Positions 38,683 through 46,805 of a stretch of DNA of 64,000 nucleotides are shown here, piece by piece. Positions within the stretch are counted from its first letter, which is position 1; the number at the start of each line of letters is the position of its first letter. The position numbers were made by a program, and so were the translations under genes. Below the pieces are notes generated by a model. It made no database searches and had not been told where the DNA came from. It saw only the letters and a program-made list of their open reading frames with translations. The DNA is taken from assembly GCA_041398565.1 (NCBI GenBank), contig JAWKUN010000003.1, positions 1,054,001 to 1,118,000 on the forward strand. Direction: 5' to 3'. Source of the stretch: DATGPD01 sp041398565. GTDB lineage: Bacteria; Planctomycetota; UBA1135; UBA2386.

Positions 38683-38970
38683 GTTGCTGGCGATCGCCTT
38701 CGCGATCGCGAGCCCTTCGGGCTCCGAGCCCGTCAAGGAATCGAGCGTACGGGCTCCGAGCCATGTTGCTGGCGATCGCCTTCGCGATCGCGAGCCCTTC
38801 GGGCTCCGAGCCCGTCAAGGAATCAAGCGTACGGGCTCCGAGCCATGTTGCTGGCGATCGCCTTCGCGATCGCGAGCCCCTCGGGCTCCGAGCCCGTCAA
38901 GGAATCAAGCGTACGGGCTCCGAGCCATGTTGCTGGCGATCGCCTTCGCGATCGCGAGCCCTTCGGGCTC
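38683..38970. repeat. 82-bp tandem repeat, 3.5 copies, rich in GCGATCGC palindromes
   Basis: Units start at 38683, 38765, 38847 and 38929, exactly 82 bp apart and nearly identical (single-base differences such as ggaatcg/ggaatca and cccttcg/ccctcg). Each unit holds GCGATCGC-cttc-GCGATCGC, an 8-bp stem made of two HIP1-type octamers, then GAGCCC-TTC-GGGCTC. The fourth copy breaks off at the stop codon of the minus-strand selenoprotein gene. The array thus fills the gap between two convergent genes. ORFs across it are artefacts of its 82-bp period. Confidence 0.95.
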
Positions 38971-39226
38971 AGTGCGAGCGCGCCATGCGCTTGCCGAGCG
39001 CGTCGACGACCTGCTGCGGGTCGGGCCAGCCGCCGCCGAGCAGCCGCGCCAACACTCCTGTTTGGCGTTGTGCCACCAGCTCGCCGTCGGCGAACACGGC
39101 GAACTGTCCGGGATCGCCCGCGATGCAGCGCGCGCGCACTCCGAGACGCTCTTCGATGACGGCGGCGAGACTCGCCGCGCGGGGTCCGTAGCCTCAAGCC
39201 GTGCAGTGGCGGATCTCGACGTCCAT
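38969..39226 (-). CDS. SelW/Rdx-family selenoprotein with in-frame TGA (Sec)
   Basis: The gene encodes 85 residues if the TGA at 39196-39194 is read as selenocysteine. The start is MDVEIRHCTA, then Sec11 followed by GYGPRAASL. This gives the redox motif C8-T-A-U11 followed by GY and RA, exactly the CxxU signature of SelW/Rdx proteins. The rest fits the thioredoxin-like fold ('GQFAVFADGELVAQR' and the C-terminal 'GGWPDPQQVVDALG'). A bacterial-type SECIS hairpin lies directly after the TGA. Rdx proteins are small cytosolic thiol/selenol redox proteins. The ATG at 39226 has a GGAG three bases upstream. Normal ORF finding truncates it at the TGA. It is divergent from pirin and convergent with the arylsulfotransferase gene. 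Confidence 0.78.
39162..39178 (-). promoter_or_regulatory. Candidate bacterial SECIS element
   Basis: Within the coding sequence downstream of the TGA, GCGGCGA-GTC-TCGCCGC forms a perfect 7-bp stem with loop GUC. The loop begins 22 nt after the TGA and has G as its first base. Both features fit the published bacterial SECIS model (a loop some 16-37 nt from the UGA with a G in the first two loop positions), as I recall it. No bulged U is seen. Confidence 0.65.
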
Positions 39227-39281
39227 GGCTCCAGCGTCGGCGACGCGAGGCCGCTGCGCAAGGGGTCGTGACCGGCGCGAG

Positions 39282-39310
39282 TTGAAGAGCGCCGACTTCG
39301 GTCGTACTGC
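39282..39310 (+). promoter_or_regulatory. Possible promoter of the pirin gene
   Basis: TTGAAG (39282-39287) and TACTGC (39305-39310) are separated by 17 bases, and the pirin ATG is 27 bp further. The pair is a fair sigma-70-like match. Confidence 0.3.
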
Positions 39311-39336
39311 CCCGCCTCTTCTCGACTCGACACGCA

Positions 39337-40035
39337 ATGATCAAGGTCCGCAAGGCAGGTGAGCGTGGTCACGCCGACCACGGCTGGCTCGACACCTTTC
39401 ACACGTTCTCCTTCGCCGACTACCACGACCCCGAGCACGTGCACTTCCGCGGTCTGCGGGTGATCAACGAGGACTACGTCGCCCCGGGGCGTGGCTTCGG
39501 CAAGCACCCCCACCGCGACATGGAGATCCTCACCTGGATCCTCGAGGGATCGTTGCAGCACGAGGACAGCATGGGCAACGGCTCGGTCATTCGGCCCGGT
39601 GAGGCGCAGGTGATGTCGGCCGGCACCGGTGTGATGCACAGCGAGTTCAATCCCTCGCCGGACACGACGGTGCACCTCCTGCAGATCTGGATCTTCCCGC
39701 GTCGCAAGGACCTGCCGCCGCGCTACGAGCAGGCCAGCCTCGCCGACCGACCGGCGGGTGCGCTGCACGCCATCGCCGGCCCGCGCGGCAGCGGCGCCGC
39801 CGTCGTGCTCGAGGCCGACGCCACCGTGTATGTCGCCAAGCTCGAGCTGGGGGCGGCGGTTCGCCACCAGCCGGCGCCGTCCCGAGGGGTCTGGGTGCAG
39901 GTCTCCCGCGGCGAGGTGAGCGTCAACGACGTCGCCCTAAGTGCCGGCGACGGCGTGGCCCTCGAAGGGGAGAACGTGGTGGACGTCGTGGGGCGCGCGT
40001 CCGGCAGCGAGGTCTTGCTGTTCGATCTCGCGTGA
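39337..40035 (+). CDS. Pirin (YhhW-like bicupin)
   Basis: The 232-residue protein is of usual pirin length. Metal ligands of the N-terminal cupin are all present: H57 and H59 in 'GKHPHRDMEIL', and H101 and E103 in 'GVMHSEFN'. The opening 'RKAGERGHADHGWLDTFHTFSFADY' block is diagnostic for bacterial pirins such as YhhW. Members bind Fe or similar metals in the cytosol; some show quercetin 2,3-dioxygenase activity and others act as redox-sensing regulators. It is divergent from the selenoprotein gene with 110 bp between starts. Confidence 0.95.
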   Translation: MIKVRKAGERGHADHGWLDTFHTFSFADYHDPEHVHFRGLRVINEDYVAPGRGFGKHPHRDMEILTWILEGSLQHEDSMGNGSVIRPGEAQVMSAGTGVMHSEFNPSPDTTVHLLQIWIFPRRKDLPPRYEQASLADRPAGALHAIAGPRGSGAAVVLEADATVYVAKLELGAAVRHQPAPSRGVWVQVSRGEVSVNDVALSAGDGVALEGENVVDVVGRASGSEVLLFDLA

Positions 40036-40089
40036 CCGGTCGCAGCCGGGGCCGCAACCCAGGCCTTCGAGGCGCGACCCGGCGGCTCG

Positions 40090-40707
40090 TCACAGGCGGC
40101 GGATCCGGACGTCGTTGATGCGGGCGGTGGTGGCGTAGCTGGTCACGGCCAGCGGCTCGGTCAGGGCGACGTCGGCGCGCACCGACACCGCGCGCCCGCG
40201 GATGTCGGCGTCGATCACGCGCTCGTCGTCGACGAAGACGGCGATGCGGTCGGCGGTGACCCGCACCCGGACGTCGTAGGCACGGCCGTCGTCGAACCCG
40301 AGATGGGTGGTGGTCTCGTTCTCCGAGGCGTCGGCTCCGTCGATGCACGACAGCCCCACCAGCGCGCCGCCCCAGCCGCCGAGGATCAAGGTGCAATGGC
40401 TGTCGCGCACGGGAAAGGTCAGCCCGCAGAAGAAGTCGCTGCCGCGCAGCCGCGTCGCCCGCAGGGCGACTTCGTAGTCGACGGTGGGTAGGGCGGCTCC
40501 TTGCCAGCGTGCGCCGGTGAGCGGGCTGCCGATGTCCAGGGTGATGCCGCGACCGTCGATCGTGACCCGGCCTTCGCCGCCGAAGGCGATGCTGCCGAAG
40601 TGCGCCGGGTCGAGGTGCTTCCAGGTGTGTTTCGCATCGTCCGTCTGCGGCGTCGGCGTGCAGGCGGCGAGGACGGCGAGAGGCAGCGTGCAGGACGCGC
40701 GGGTCAT
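40090..40707 (-). CDS. Lipoprotein with a concanavalin-like (DUF1080-type) domain
   Basis: The 205-residue protein starts MTRASCTLPLAVLAACTPT, a lipoprotein signal with Cys at the cleavage site. The remainder is a jelly-roll domain like DUF1080/3-keto-glycoside hydrolase modules: 'VDYEVALRATRLRGSDFFCGLTFP', 'LGGWGGALVG' and 'DIRVRVTADRIAVFVDDERVID'-type strands. Such domains are very numerous in Planctomycetota and bind or cleave glycans, but catalysis is unproven here. An in-frame ATG four codons upstream is possible. It sits downstream of the PilZ gene, 41 bp apart, on the same strand. Confidence 0.75.
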   Translation of the reverse strand: MTRASCTLPLAVLAACTPTPQTDDAKHTWKHLDPAHFGSIAFGGEGRVTIDGRGITLDIGSPLTGARWQGAALPTVDYEVALRATRLRGSDFFCGLTFPVRDSHCTLILGGWGGALVGLSCIDGADASENETTTHLGFDDGRAYDVRVRVTADRIAVFVDDERVIDADIRGRAVSVRADVALTEPLAVTSYATTARINDVRIRRL

Positions 40708-40748
40708 GCGCGGCAGCATAGGGGCGGCGCTGCCGCGGCAGGGCAGGG

Positions 40749-41120
40749 TCAGTCCGTCGGCTTGCTGGCCTTGCTGCGCAGAGCCGGTTGGTCGACCATC
40801 GCGCAGGTCGGGAAGGGGTTCTCGATGAGGCTCGCCGGGTCGAACTCGATGCCGACGAGATGGCCGCCCTCGTCGGCAGGGTCGACACGCACGACGCGAC
40901 CCGACACCGAGTACACCTCGCCGTCGAGATCGATGCGCACGCTGGCAATGCGGTGCTTCTGCGGTGCCGTCCACATGTGCAAGCGCATGCCGGTCGACGA
41001 GAGGTCCACCATCACTGCGGGTGCGTCGGTCAGTGGCGTCCGTCCCGGCATCGATACCAGAGCCGGATTGCTCATCTCCACGCGCCCGTTGCGGCGTCGG
41101 TCGATCGTCTTCCTCTTCAT
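40749..41120 (-). CDS. PilZ-domain protein (c-di-GMP binding)
   Basis: The 123-residue protein has the two PilZ motifs: an Arg-rich RxxxR at the N-terminus (DRRRNGR, residues 7-13) and DxSxxG as DLSSTG (residues 39-44). The single domain fills the protein, so it is probably a soluble c-di-GMP receptor that acts by contact with a partner. The partner is not evident. An AAGGGT box precedes the ATG. A hairpin 80 bp upstream separates it from the DUF218 gene. Confidence 0.9.
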   Translation of the reverse strand: MKRKTIDRRRNGRVEMSNPALVSMPGRTPLTDAPAVMVDLSSTGMRLHMWTAPQKHRIASVRIDLDGEVYSVSGRVVRVDPADEGGHLVGIEFDPASLIENPFPTCAMVDQPALRSKASKPTD

Positions 41121-41199
41121 GGCTACCCTTCTGGCGAGATCGGCCGCCGGTCTCGGACGGCTGGAGGGAAAAGCGTCGCACCTGCCGCGATCCGCACAC

Positions 41200-41221
41200 G
41201 ATCTCGTCTCGAGATGAGATC
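41200..41221 (-). terminator. Hairpin between the DUF218 and PilZ genes
   Basis: GATCTCGTCTCGAGATGAGATC is a 22-base near-perfect palindrome (one symmetric mismatch pair, G-U in RNA). It lies 36 bp after the DUF218 stop. There is no T-tract. It could end that transcript or serve as an operator for the PilZ gene. Confidence 0.35.
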
Positions 41222-41256
41222 GGCCGCGGTGGGCTCCGACACCGTCTCGGAGCGCG

Positions 41257-41994
41257 TCACTCGAAAGCGGCGTAGTACGCGCGGCCCAGCCATTCGTGCA
41301 ACGCCAGGGCCACGTCTCGCTGTCCGGACCAACGGGGCAACCAGGCGACCCACGGGTCCGTCGGCCAGCGCGCGAAAGCGGTCGGCGCGGGGTGGGCGAC
41401 CAGCCCGTAGTGTTCGAAGCTGTCGACCGCGCGCGGCATGTGCCAGGCGTGGGTGACGACGAACACGTCGTGGATGCCGGCCTGGCGCAGGATGTCGGCG
41501 CTGAAGCGCGCGTTCTCGGCGGTCGTCGTGCTGCGCTCCTCGGTCCAGCGCACCTCGACCCCCAGCTCCTGCTCGAGGACCCGGCGCATCGACGTGGCGT
41601 GCGCCTCGTTGTGCGACGGCAGGCGACCGCCCGACACCAGGATCGGCAGGCCTGTGGCTCGCCGCAGGTGCGCGGCGTAGCGCAGGCGCTGCATGGTCAT
41701 CGGCCCGACGCTCTGCGTTCCGTATTCCGGCGGATCGACGTCCATGTCGGCGCTCAATACGGCGATGGCCTGTGCCGGCGGCAGGTGCGCGAGGTCGAGG
41801 GCCCCTTCTGCCTGCAGGGTCCGCAGCAGCGCCGAGCCGACAATCGGCAGGCTCATGACCCACATCAGGACCGCGGCCAGGACCAAGCCGGCCTTCGCTG
41901 CCCGGCGCCAACGCCGGAGCGCCAGCAACGACAGGCCCGCGACGGCGAGCGGGAGCAGCGGCGGCAGGAAGAAGACTTCGAGGGTGCGCAGCAT
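41257..41994 (-). CDS. DUF218 (YdcF/ElyC-like) membrane protein
   Basis: The 245-residue protein begins with two hydrophobic helices (EVFFLPPLLPLAVAGLSLLAL and the segment ending MSLPIVGSALL). The DUF218 domain follows with its hallmarks 'AIAVLSADMDV', 'LPILVSGGRLPSHNEA', 'EERSTTTAENARFSADIL' and 'VFVVTHAWHMPRAVDSFEHYG'. ElyC/YdcF relatives affect peptidoglycan or lipid-carrier metabolism; the exact reaction is not settled. The ATG at 41994 is chosen as the first before the membrane helices. It is divergent from the 42205 gene. Confidence 0.9.
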   Translation of the reverse strand: MLRTLEVFFLPPLLPLAVAGLSLLALRRWRRAAKAGLVLAAVLMWVMSLPIVGSALLRTLQAEGALDLAHLPPAQAIAVLSADMDVDPPEYGTQSVGPMTMQRLRYAAHLRRATGLPILVSGGRLPSHNEAHATSMRRVLEQELGVEVRWTEERSTTTAENARFSADILRQAGIHDVFVVTHAWHMPRAVDSFEHYGLVAHPAPTAFARWPTDPWVAWLPRWSGQRDVALALHEWLGRAYYAAFE

Positions 41995-42204
41995 GTTGGT
42001 CGGGCGGCGCGCACGGTCGCGGCGGCCGAAAGCGTCGATCCTGGCGGAATGGTGGTCTGGCCACAACGATCGCGAGGTTTCGCGGCGCTTGCGGCACAAT
42101 CGCGCCATGCACGGCGTGCGAGGCGGTGGATCACGAAACCGGTCGGGCTGCGGCGGGCGGCGGGCCAGGACACGCGCGGTCCCGGCAGCCAGTGCGGGGC
42201 GCGC

Positions 42205-45177
42205 GTGACGTCGCCTCCGGACTCGCCGACGCCCGCGGCGTCGCCGCAGCCGCCGGCGCGCACGGTGGCCGCCGCGGTCGAACATCTGCGGCGGCAAGCC
42301 CTGCCGCCGGCTTGGTTCGACCGGCACGTCGGCGAGGGAGCGCTGTTCGACGCCGGCTGGGCGATTTGGGGGCCCGTGCAGGACGCAAGGCAGGCGTTCC
42401 AGGGAACGGGCTACACCAACGGCGTGCGCGTCGATGCGCCGGAAGACTACGAGTCGACGCTCTCGTCGACGGCGGGCACCGATCCCGGCGTGCTCTCGCC
42501 CGCGGACTTCGCCGCGGTTCGGACCGAGCACAACGAGGCCGACGCCGTGCTCCTGCTCGCCGAGTTCCCCGACCTCTACGGCGGCGGTGCCGGCGGCGCG
42601 GCCACGTCGGCCGCCCTGCAAGCGACGGTGTTCAGTCCCGAACCGCAGGGCGGCGCCGTCGGCTTGCACGACTTCGCCACCCTCGACCAGCTGCAGGCGG
42701 CCGCGAGCCGCGCCGGAATGGCGCTCTACCACAACATCGGCATCGCCAACGTGCCGTGGGCGCGCACCGCCTACCTCGACTTCAACCACCGGTTCTCGAT
42801 GGAGGTGCGGACGCCGGAGCCGCCGCGGGGCGGCGACCTCCTGCGGCGCGAGCTGTGGGCGATCGGGCCGGGCCGTGCGCGCTTCGTGGCCACCGACCAG
42901 CACGTCGTCGTCGCACCGTTCCAGGTGTCGAAGGTGTGGCCGCACTTCGTGTTCGACCCGACGCATCCCGAGGTGGTCGCCGTGTGCATGCAACAGGTGC
43001 GCGAGTTCGTGCAGCGGACGCCGGCGGCGAAGGGCTACTTCTTGCGCGGCGAGAACCTGCACGCCCTGACGCCCGAGCCGGGTCTGGCGCGCATCACCCG
43101 CGAGAACTTCGACCGCCGTGCACCGCTGGTCAACTTCGCGCCGCACCTGACCGCCGGGTTCGAGGCCTACATGCGCACCGTGGTGGGTGACGACGAGGCG
43201 CGTCTCGCCGCGCGCTGGGACCTGCCGGGGATCACGTTCGCGAGCATCGACCTGCGCGGCGCGCACTGGACGGCCGAGAAGCCGGTCGTCGCCCAGGACT
43301 ACGCCGACTTCCTCGAGTTCGTCATCCAGGAGCTCGGCGCGCGGCACTACATCGAGGCCAAGCGGACGCGCATGGCCGGCTGGTACTCGGTCCTCGGGTT
43401 CGGCCCCAAGGGTGCCGAGCGTTCGGCGCTCGAGTCGGACTTCCCCTCGGTGGGCAACTACTACGACGACGAGCAGCAGTACTACGGCGGCGCGCGCAAC
43501 TCCCTGGCGTTGATGGCCGACGTGGTGCGGCTGAGCGGCAAGCCGATGGCGTTCGCCGTCTCGGGGGTGCCGTTCCGGCCGCGCAAGCCGGCGCCGCGCT
43601 TGGACACCGCGTGGTATCGCCTCTGTCTCAAGGACATCACGCTCGACCACGTCCGTCTGTTCTTCCGCGAGGTGCTCACCGCCGGCGTCGCCCACGTCGG
43701 CTACGTCAAGGCGCTGGTGCACGGCCTGATCGACCACCCGCCGTCGATCCAGGCCGTGAACGACGGTCTGGCCGAACTCGCGGGCATGCGCGAGCGAGCC
43801 CTCCTGGCCATGGGCCCCTACCAGCGTGTCGCCATCCACGTCGACACTTTGGAGCGCATCAGCTACGCGGGCATCGCCGACGAGGAACCGTCGCCCTACC
43901 TCGGCGCCCTCGTCGCCGAGCGTCTGCGCCGCGCTCAGGTGCCGGCGGCTGTCTTCGGCGACGCGCGCCTGCTGCAGCGGACCTTCGCCCGCTGGCACCT
44001 GCGTCGCTCGCTCACGTTGGTGATGGCCCCGGCGTCGCCGGAGGCGCGGGTGTTCGCCTATGCCGAGTTGCTCACCGGGGGTGGCGCGGGCGCAGCGGTG
44101 GTGGTGCTGCCCCTCGGCATCGCCGGTGGGCTGGTCGCGGCGCTGCAGGCCGCCGGAGGAGCCGCATCCCTGGTGACGACGCTGCGCTCGAACACCGAGC
44201 CCAACGACACCGCCGCCTTGCTGCACCTGACCTTGCCCGGCTTCGGTGCGACGCGCGTCTTCCTCTTCGCTTTCCGCGATCCGCTCGGCGGCGAGGGGCT
44301 GCGCGCCTGGGGGCTGCGATGCGCCGACCTGATCGACCAAGTGCACGCCGAGCTGGCGGCACTGGCCGGCGTCGTGCTGCGGCCGGCGTCCGCCGCCGTC
44401 TCGCCAGCGGCGCCGTTGTTCGCCAACTGCGTCACGGACGGGCTCAACGCCACGCTCGCCGTCTCGTGGCCGGACCCAGGTCCGGCACCGCCGCGGCCGT
44501 TCCTGGTCTCCGTCGACCCGCGTTGGCAGGGCCGCTTCGATCCGAGCGTGGTCCAGGGTTTCGCGGTCGAGGTGGCGGGAGGCCACGCCGACCTTGCGCC
44601 ACCGCAGACGCGCTACGTGCACGTCGAGGCGCGCCTGCACCCCGCGGTCGACGACGCGGTGGCGCGCGGCGGTGCGGCCCAGGTGATCGACGACGTGACC
44701 GCGGCGCTCGCCCAGCTCGAGAACCAAGGCTTCGAGGTGGCGCACGGGCGCACCGTGCTGGCGTTCGTGCAGGGCAGCCTCGCGGCTGGGCGCACCGCGC
44801 GGGCGCTGGCCGGTCTGGCCTCGCTGGCGCGCATGGTGTTCGTGCGCGCGCAACGCCTGGAACCGGGCCGCGTGTGGGTCGAGGCGCGGCACGTGTGGCG
44901 TGACGGCGGCGGCGGTGTGGCGCCGGTCGCCAGCGCCGAGGCGCAGGTCCTGCTGCCGCTCAACGCGCACGAGGAGCAGGCGCCGGTGGCGCTGGCGGGA
45001 GGCACTGCGGTCCTCGGCGTGCCGGCGCCGCGCCATCCGCGCTGGGACTTCGCGCACGGCTCGCGCCTGCGCACACCGCAGACGAGCGACGTCGAGGGGC
45101 TGCTCGAGGTGCACGTCACCGAGCGGATCCACGGCGGCCACGGCGTGGCCACCGTCCTGCCCGTGCCGATCGGCTGA
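42205..45177 (+). CDS. Large GH42-like TIM-barrel protein, putative glycoside hydrolase
   Basis: The protein has about 990 residues from GTG at 42205; no in-frame ATG is nearby. There is no signal peptide, so it is probably cytosolic. I do not recognise it securely. The N-terminal half looks like a TIM barrel with possible acid residues in 'GYFLRGENLHAL' and 'HYIEAKRTRM', positions and spacing reminiscent of GH42 beta-galactosidases. A flavodoxin-like middle domain ('YQRVAIHVDTLERISYAG', 'LRRAQVPAAVFGDARLLQ') resembles the GH42 trimerisation domain. The C-terminal third is beta-rich. The next gene encodes a sugar-isomerase-like protein 110 bp downstream on the same strand, which supports a glycan-degradation role. 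Confidence 0.55.
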   Translation: MTSPPDSPTPAASPQPPARTVAAAVEHLRRQALPPAWFDRHVGEGALFDAGWAIWGPVQDARQAFQGTGYTNGVRVDAPEDYESTLSSTAGTDPGVLSPADFAAVRTEHNEADAVLLLAEFPDLYGGGAGGAATSAALQATVFSPEPQGGAVGLHDFATLDQLQAAASRAGMALYHNIGIANVPWARTAYLDFNHRFSMEVRTPEPPRGGDLLRRELWAIGPGRARFVATDQHVVVAPFQVSKVWPHFVFDPTHPEVVAVCMQQVREFVQRTPAAKGYFLRGENLHALTPEPGLARITRENFDRRAPLVNFAPHLTAGFEAYMRTVVGDDEARLAARWDLPGITFASIDLRGAHWTAEKPVVAQDYADFLEFVIQELGARHYIEAKRTRMAGWYSVLGFGPKGAERSALESDFPSVGNYYDDEQQYYGGARNSLALMADVVRLSGKPMAFAVSGVPFRPRKPAPRLDTAWYRLCLKDITLDHVRLFFREVLTAGVAHVGYVKALVHGLIDHPPSIQAVNDGLAELAGMRERALLAMGPYQRVAIHVDTLERISYAGIADEEPSPYLGALVAERLRRAQVPAAVFGDARLLQRTFARWHLRRSLTLVMAPASPEARVFAYAELLTGGGAGAAVVVLPLGIAGGLVAALQAAGGAASLVTTLRSNTEPNDTAALLHLTLPGFGATRVFLFAFRDPLGGEGLRAWGLRCADLIDQVHAELAALAGVVLRPASAAVSPAAPLFANCVTDGLNATLAVSWPDPGPAPPRPFLVSVDPRWQGRFDPSVVQGFAVEVAGGHADLAPPQTRYVHVEARLHPAVDDAVARGGAAQVIDDVTAALAQLENQGFEVAHGRTVLAFVQGSLAAGRTARALAGLASLARMVFVRAQRLEPGRVWVEARHVWRDGGGGVAPVASAEAQVLLPLNAHEEQAPVALAGGTAVLGVPAPRHPRWDFAHGSRLRTPQTSDVEGLLEVHVTERIHGGHGVATVLPVPIG

Positions 45178-45287
45178 CCCGGGGCTCGGACCGCAAGGGT
45201 GCGAGCATCGCCGAGATCCGCCCTTACACTGGCGCCTTCGCGGCCGGCTGCGGCGTTGCGTTCGCCAGCCGTCCGATCCTTCCCGCC

Positions 45288-46805
45288 ATGTCCCGCATCG
45301 CCCTCTTCTGGCCTGGCGACGCTCGGCCCAAGCCGAACGAAGTCGCCGTTCCCAATTACCGCGAGACCACCGCGCAGCTCGAGCGCGCCCTGCACAAGCT
45401 CGGGCACCAGCCCTACCTCGTCGACGGCTTCGTCAGCAAGCCGCACGAGGCGATCGCCAAGCTCGGGCCGATCGACGACCCGATGATCGGCGTGTGCGTG
45501 CACTGGTTCTACGGGCCGCACACCACCGACGGCGTCGTCGGCAAGGACAACCCGCTGCTGCTGGCGAGCAACTTCTCCGGGCGCTGGCCCGGCCTGGTGG
45601 GCCTGCTCAACACCGGCGCGTGCCTGGAGTCGCTCGACCGCCCGTTCTCGCGGGTGTGGACCGACGCCCAAGACTGGACCGCGGACGACACCTTCATGCA
45701 GCGCCTGCAGGCGTGGTGCACCAGCGGCCGCATCGCCTACGCCGAGGACGAGGTGGCGTACTCGGCGCCGGTCAGCCCGGCGGCGCAGGCGTTGGCGCGC
45801 GAGGTGGCGACGGGTTTCAAGAAGCAGCGGGCGCTGGTGCTCATGCTCGGCGACACGTCGATGGGCATGATCAACGGCTACTTCGGTCCGCGCCTGCTCA
45901 ACAAGCACGGCTTCACCGAGCACAAGGTCGACCAGGTGTGGATCATCGACCGCGGCAAGGCGATCGCCGAGGCGCGCATCGACGACGCGTTGCGCTTCGT
46001 GCAGGACAAGGGCGTGCAGATCCATTGGCGCGAGAAGGAAGCCGAGGACTTCACCGAGCAGGCCACCCGCGAGCAGCTCCGCGACTACCTGGCGGTGCTC
46101 GACATGCTCGGCGAGTTCCGCGCCGACTGCCTGGGCTGGCAGTACCAGCTCGGGCTCATCAACAACCGGCCGCCGTCGGACTTCGCCGAGGGCCTGTTCA
46201 ACTCGAAGTGTCGCCCGGAGTCGAACGGCGCGCCGATCGCCTGCGCCACCGAGGCCGACCAGGGCAACGTCGTGCCGATGGAGATGCTGAAGCGCCTCCT
46301 GCGCAAGAAGGGCCTGCACGAGGCGGTGATGTTCCACGACGTGCGCTGGGGTGCCGAGCACGACGGCCGCTTCCTGTGGGTGCTGTTGAACAGCGGCTCC
46401 TGCGGCGCCTACGCCATGAACCACGACCCCGACTCGCTGCGCGGCGTGCACAGCTACCGGCAGCCGTCGATGTACTTCCCGGTGCCCGGCGGCACCTTCG
46501 CCGGCGAGTCGCTGCCCGGCGCCATGACCTGGGCGCGCGCCTACATCAAGGCCGGCGTCTTGTGGATGGACGTCGGCAATGGCGAGGTGGTGAAGCTGCC
46601 GCCCGCCGTGCGCGACGCCTGGTGGAACGGCACGACCCGCCAGTGGCCGTTCATGGCCGCCGACATGGGCATCTCCCGCGACACCCTCATGGCGCACTAC
46701 CTGTCGAACCACGTGGCCGTGGCCTACGGCGACGTGTTCGGCGAGATGGTGGCGCTGTCGCAGGAGCTGGGGTTCAGGGTGCGGGTGCTGGGGAAGAGGG
46801 GGTAG
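45288..46805 (+). CDS. L-fucose/L-arabinose isomerase-family protein
   Basis: The 505-residue protein has the three-domain layout of the fucose isomerase family. The N-terminal domain begins 'RIALFWPGDARPKPNEVAVPNY', the middle one holds 'LMLGDTSMGMINGYFGPRLL' and 'QYQLGLINNRPPSDFAEGLFNS', and the C-terminal one 'MYFPVPGGTFAGESLPGAMTW'. Acidic metal ligands are plausible in 'PIACATEADQGNVVPMEML'. The family interconverts aldoses and ketoses with Mn2+; the true substrate is not known. A clear TACACT hexamer lies 57 bp upstream of the ATG. Its last 440 bp are duplicated at 56151-56593. Confidence 0.78.
   Translation: MSRIALFWPGDARPKPNEVAVPNYRETTAQLERALHKLGHQPYLVDGFVSKPHEAIAKLGPIDDPMIGVCVHWFYGPHTTDGVVGKDNPLLLASNFSGRWPGLVGLLNTGACLESLDRPFSRVWTDAQDWTADDTFMQRLQAWCTSGRIAYAEDEVAYSAPVSPAAQALAREVATGFKKQRALVLMLGDTSMGMINGYFGPRLLNKHGFTEHKVDQVWIIDRGKAIAEARIDDALRFVQDKGVQIHWREKEAEDFTEQATREQLRDYLAVLDMLGEFRADCLGWQYQLGLINNRPPSDFAEGLFNSKCRPESNGAPIACATEADQGNVVPMEMLKRLLRKKGLHEAVMFHDVRWGAEHDGRFLWVLLNSGSCGAYAMNHDPDSLRGVHSYRQPSMYFPVPGGTFAGESLPGAMTWARAYIKAGVLWMDVGNGEVVKLPPAVRDAWWNGTTRQWPFMAADMGISRDTLMAHYLSNHVAVAYGDVFGEMVALSQELGFRVRVLGKRG

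Noticed and set aside
38683..38970. CRISPR array
   Set aside because: The units are contiguous 82-bp copies with no variable spacers, and no cas genes are present.
39160..39230. Simple pseudogene explanation for the TGA in the SelW-like gene
   Set aside because: The TGA falls exactly at the redox-active position, both flanks remain in frame, and a SECIS-like hairpin follows. One random stop would not do this, though a sequencing error cannot be excluded.
38700..39271. ORFs through the 82-bp repeats with repeating peptides such as LLAIAFAIASPSGSEPV
   Set aside because: They arise from the repeat; 82 is not a multiple of three, so the peptide changes frame with every unit. There is no start site or family match.
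41257..45141. A 1294-codon open frame on the minus strand opposite the GH42-like gene
   Set aside because: Only its last 245 codons (DUF218) look like a protein; the rest is Arg/His-rich and is the mirror of the plus-strand gene in GC-rich DNA.
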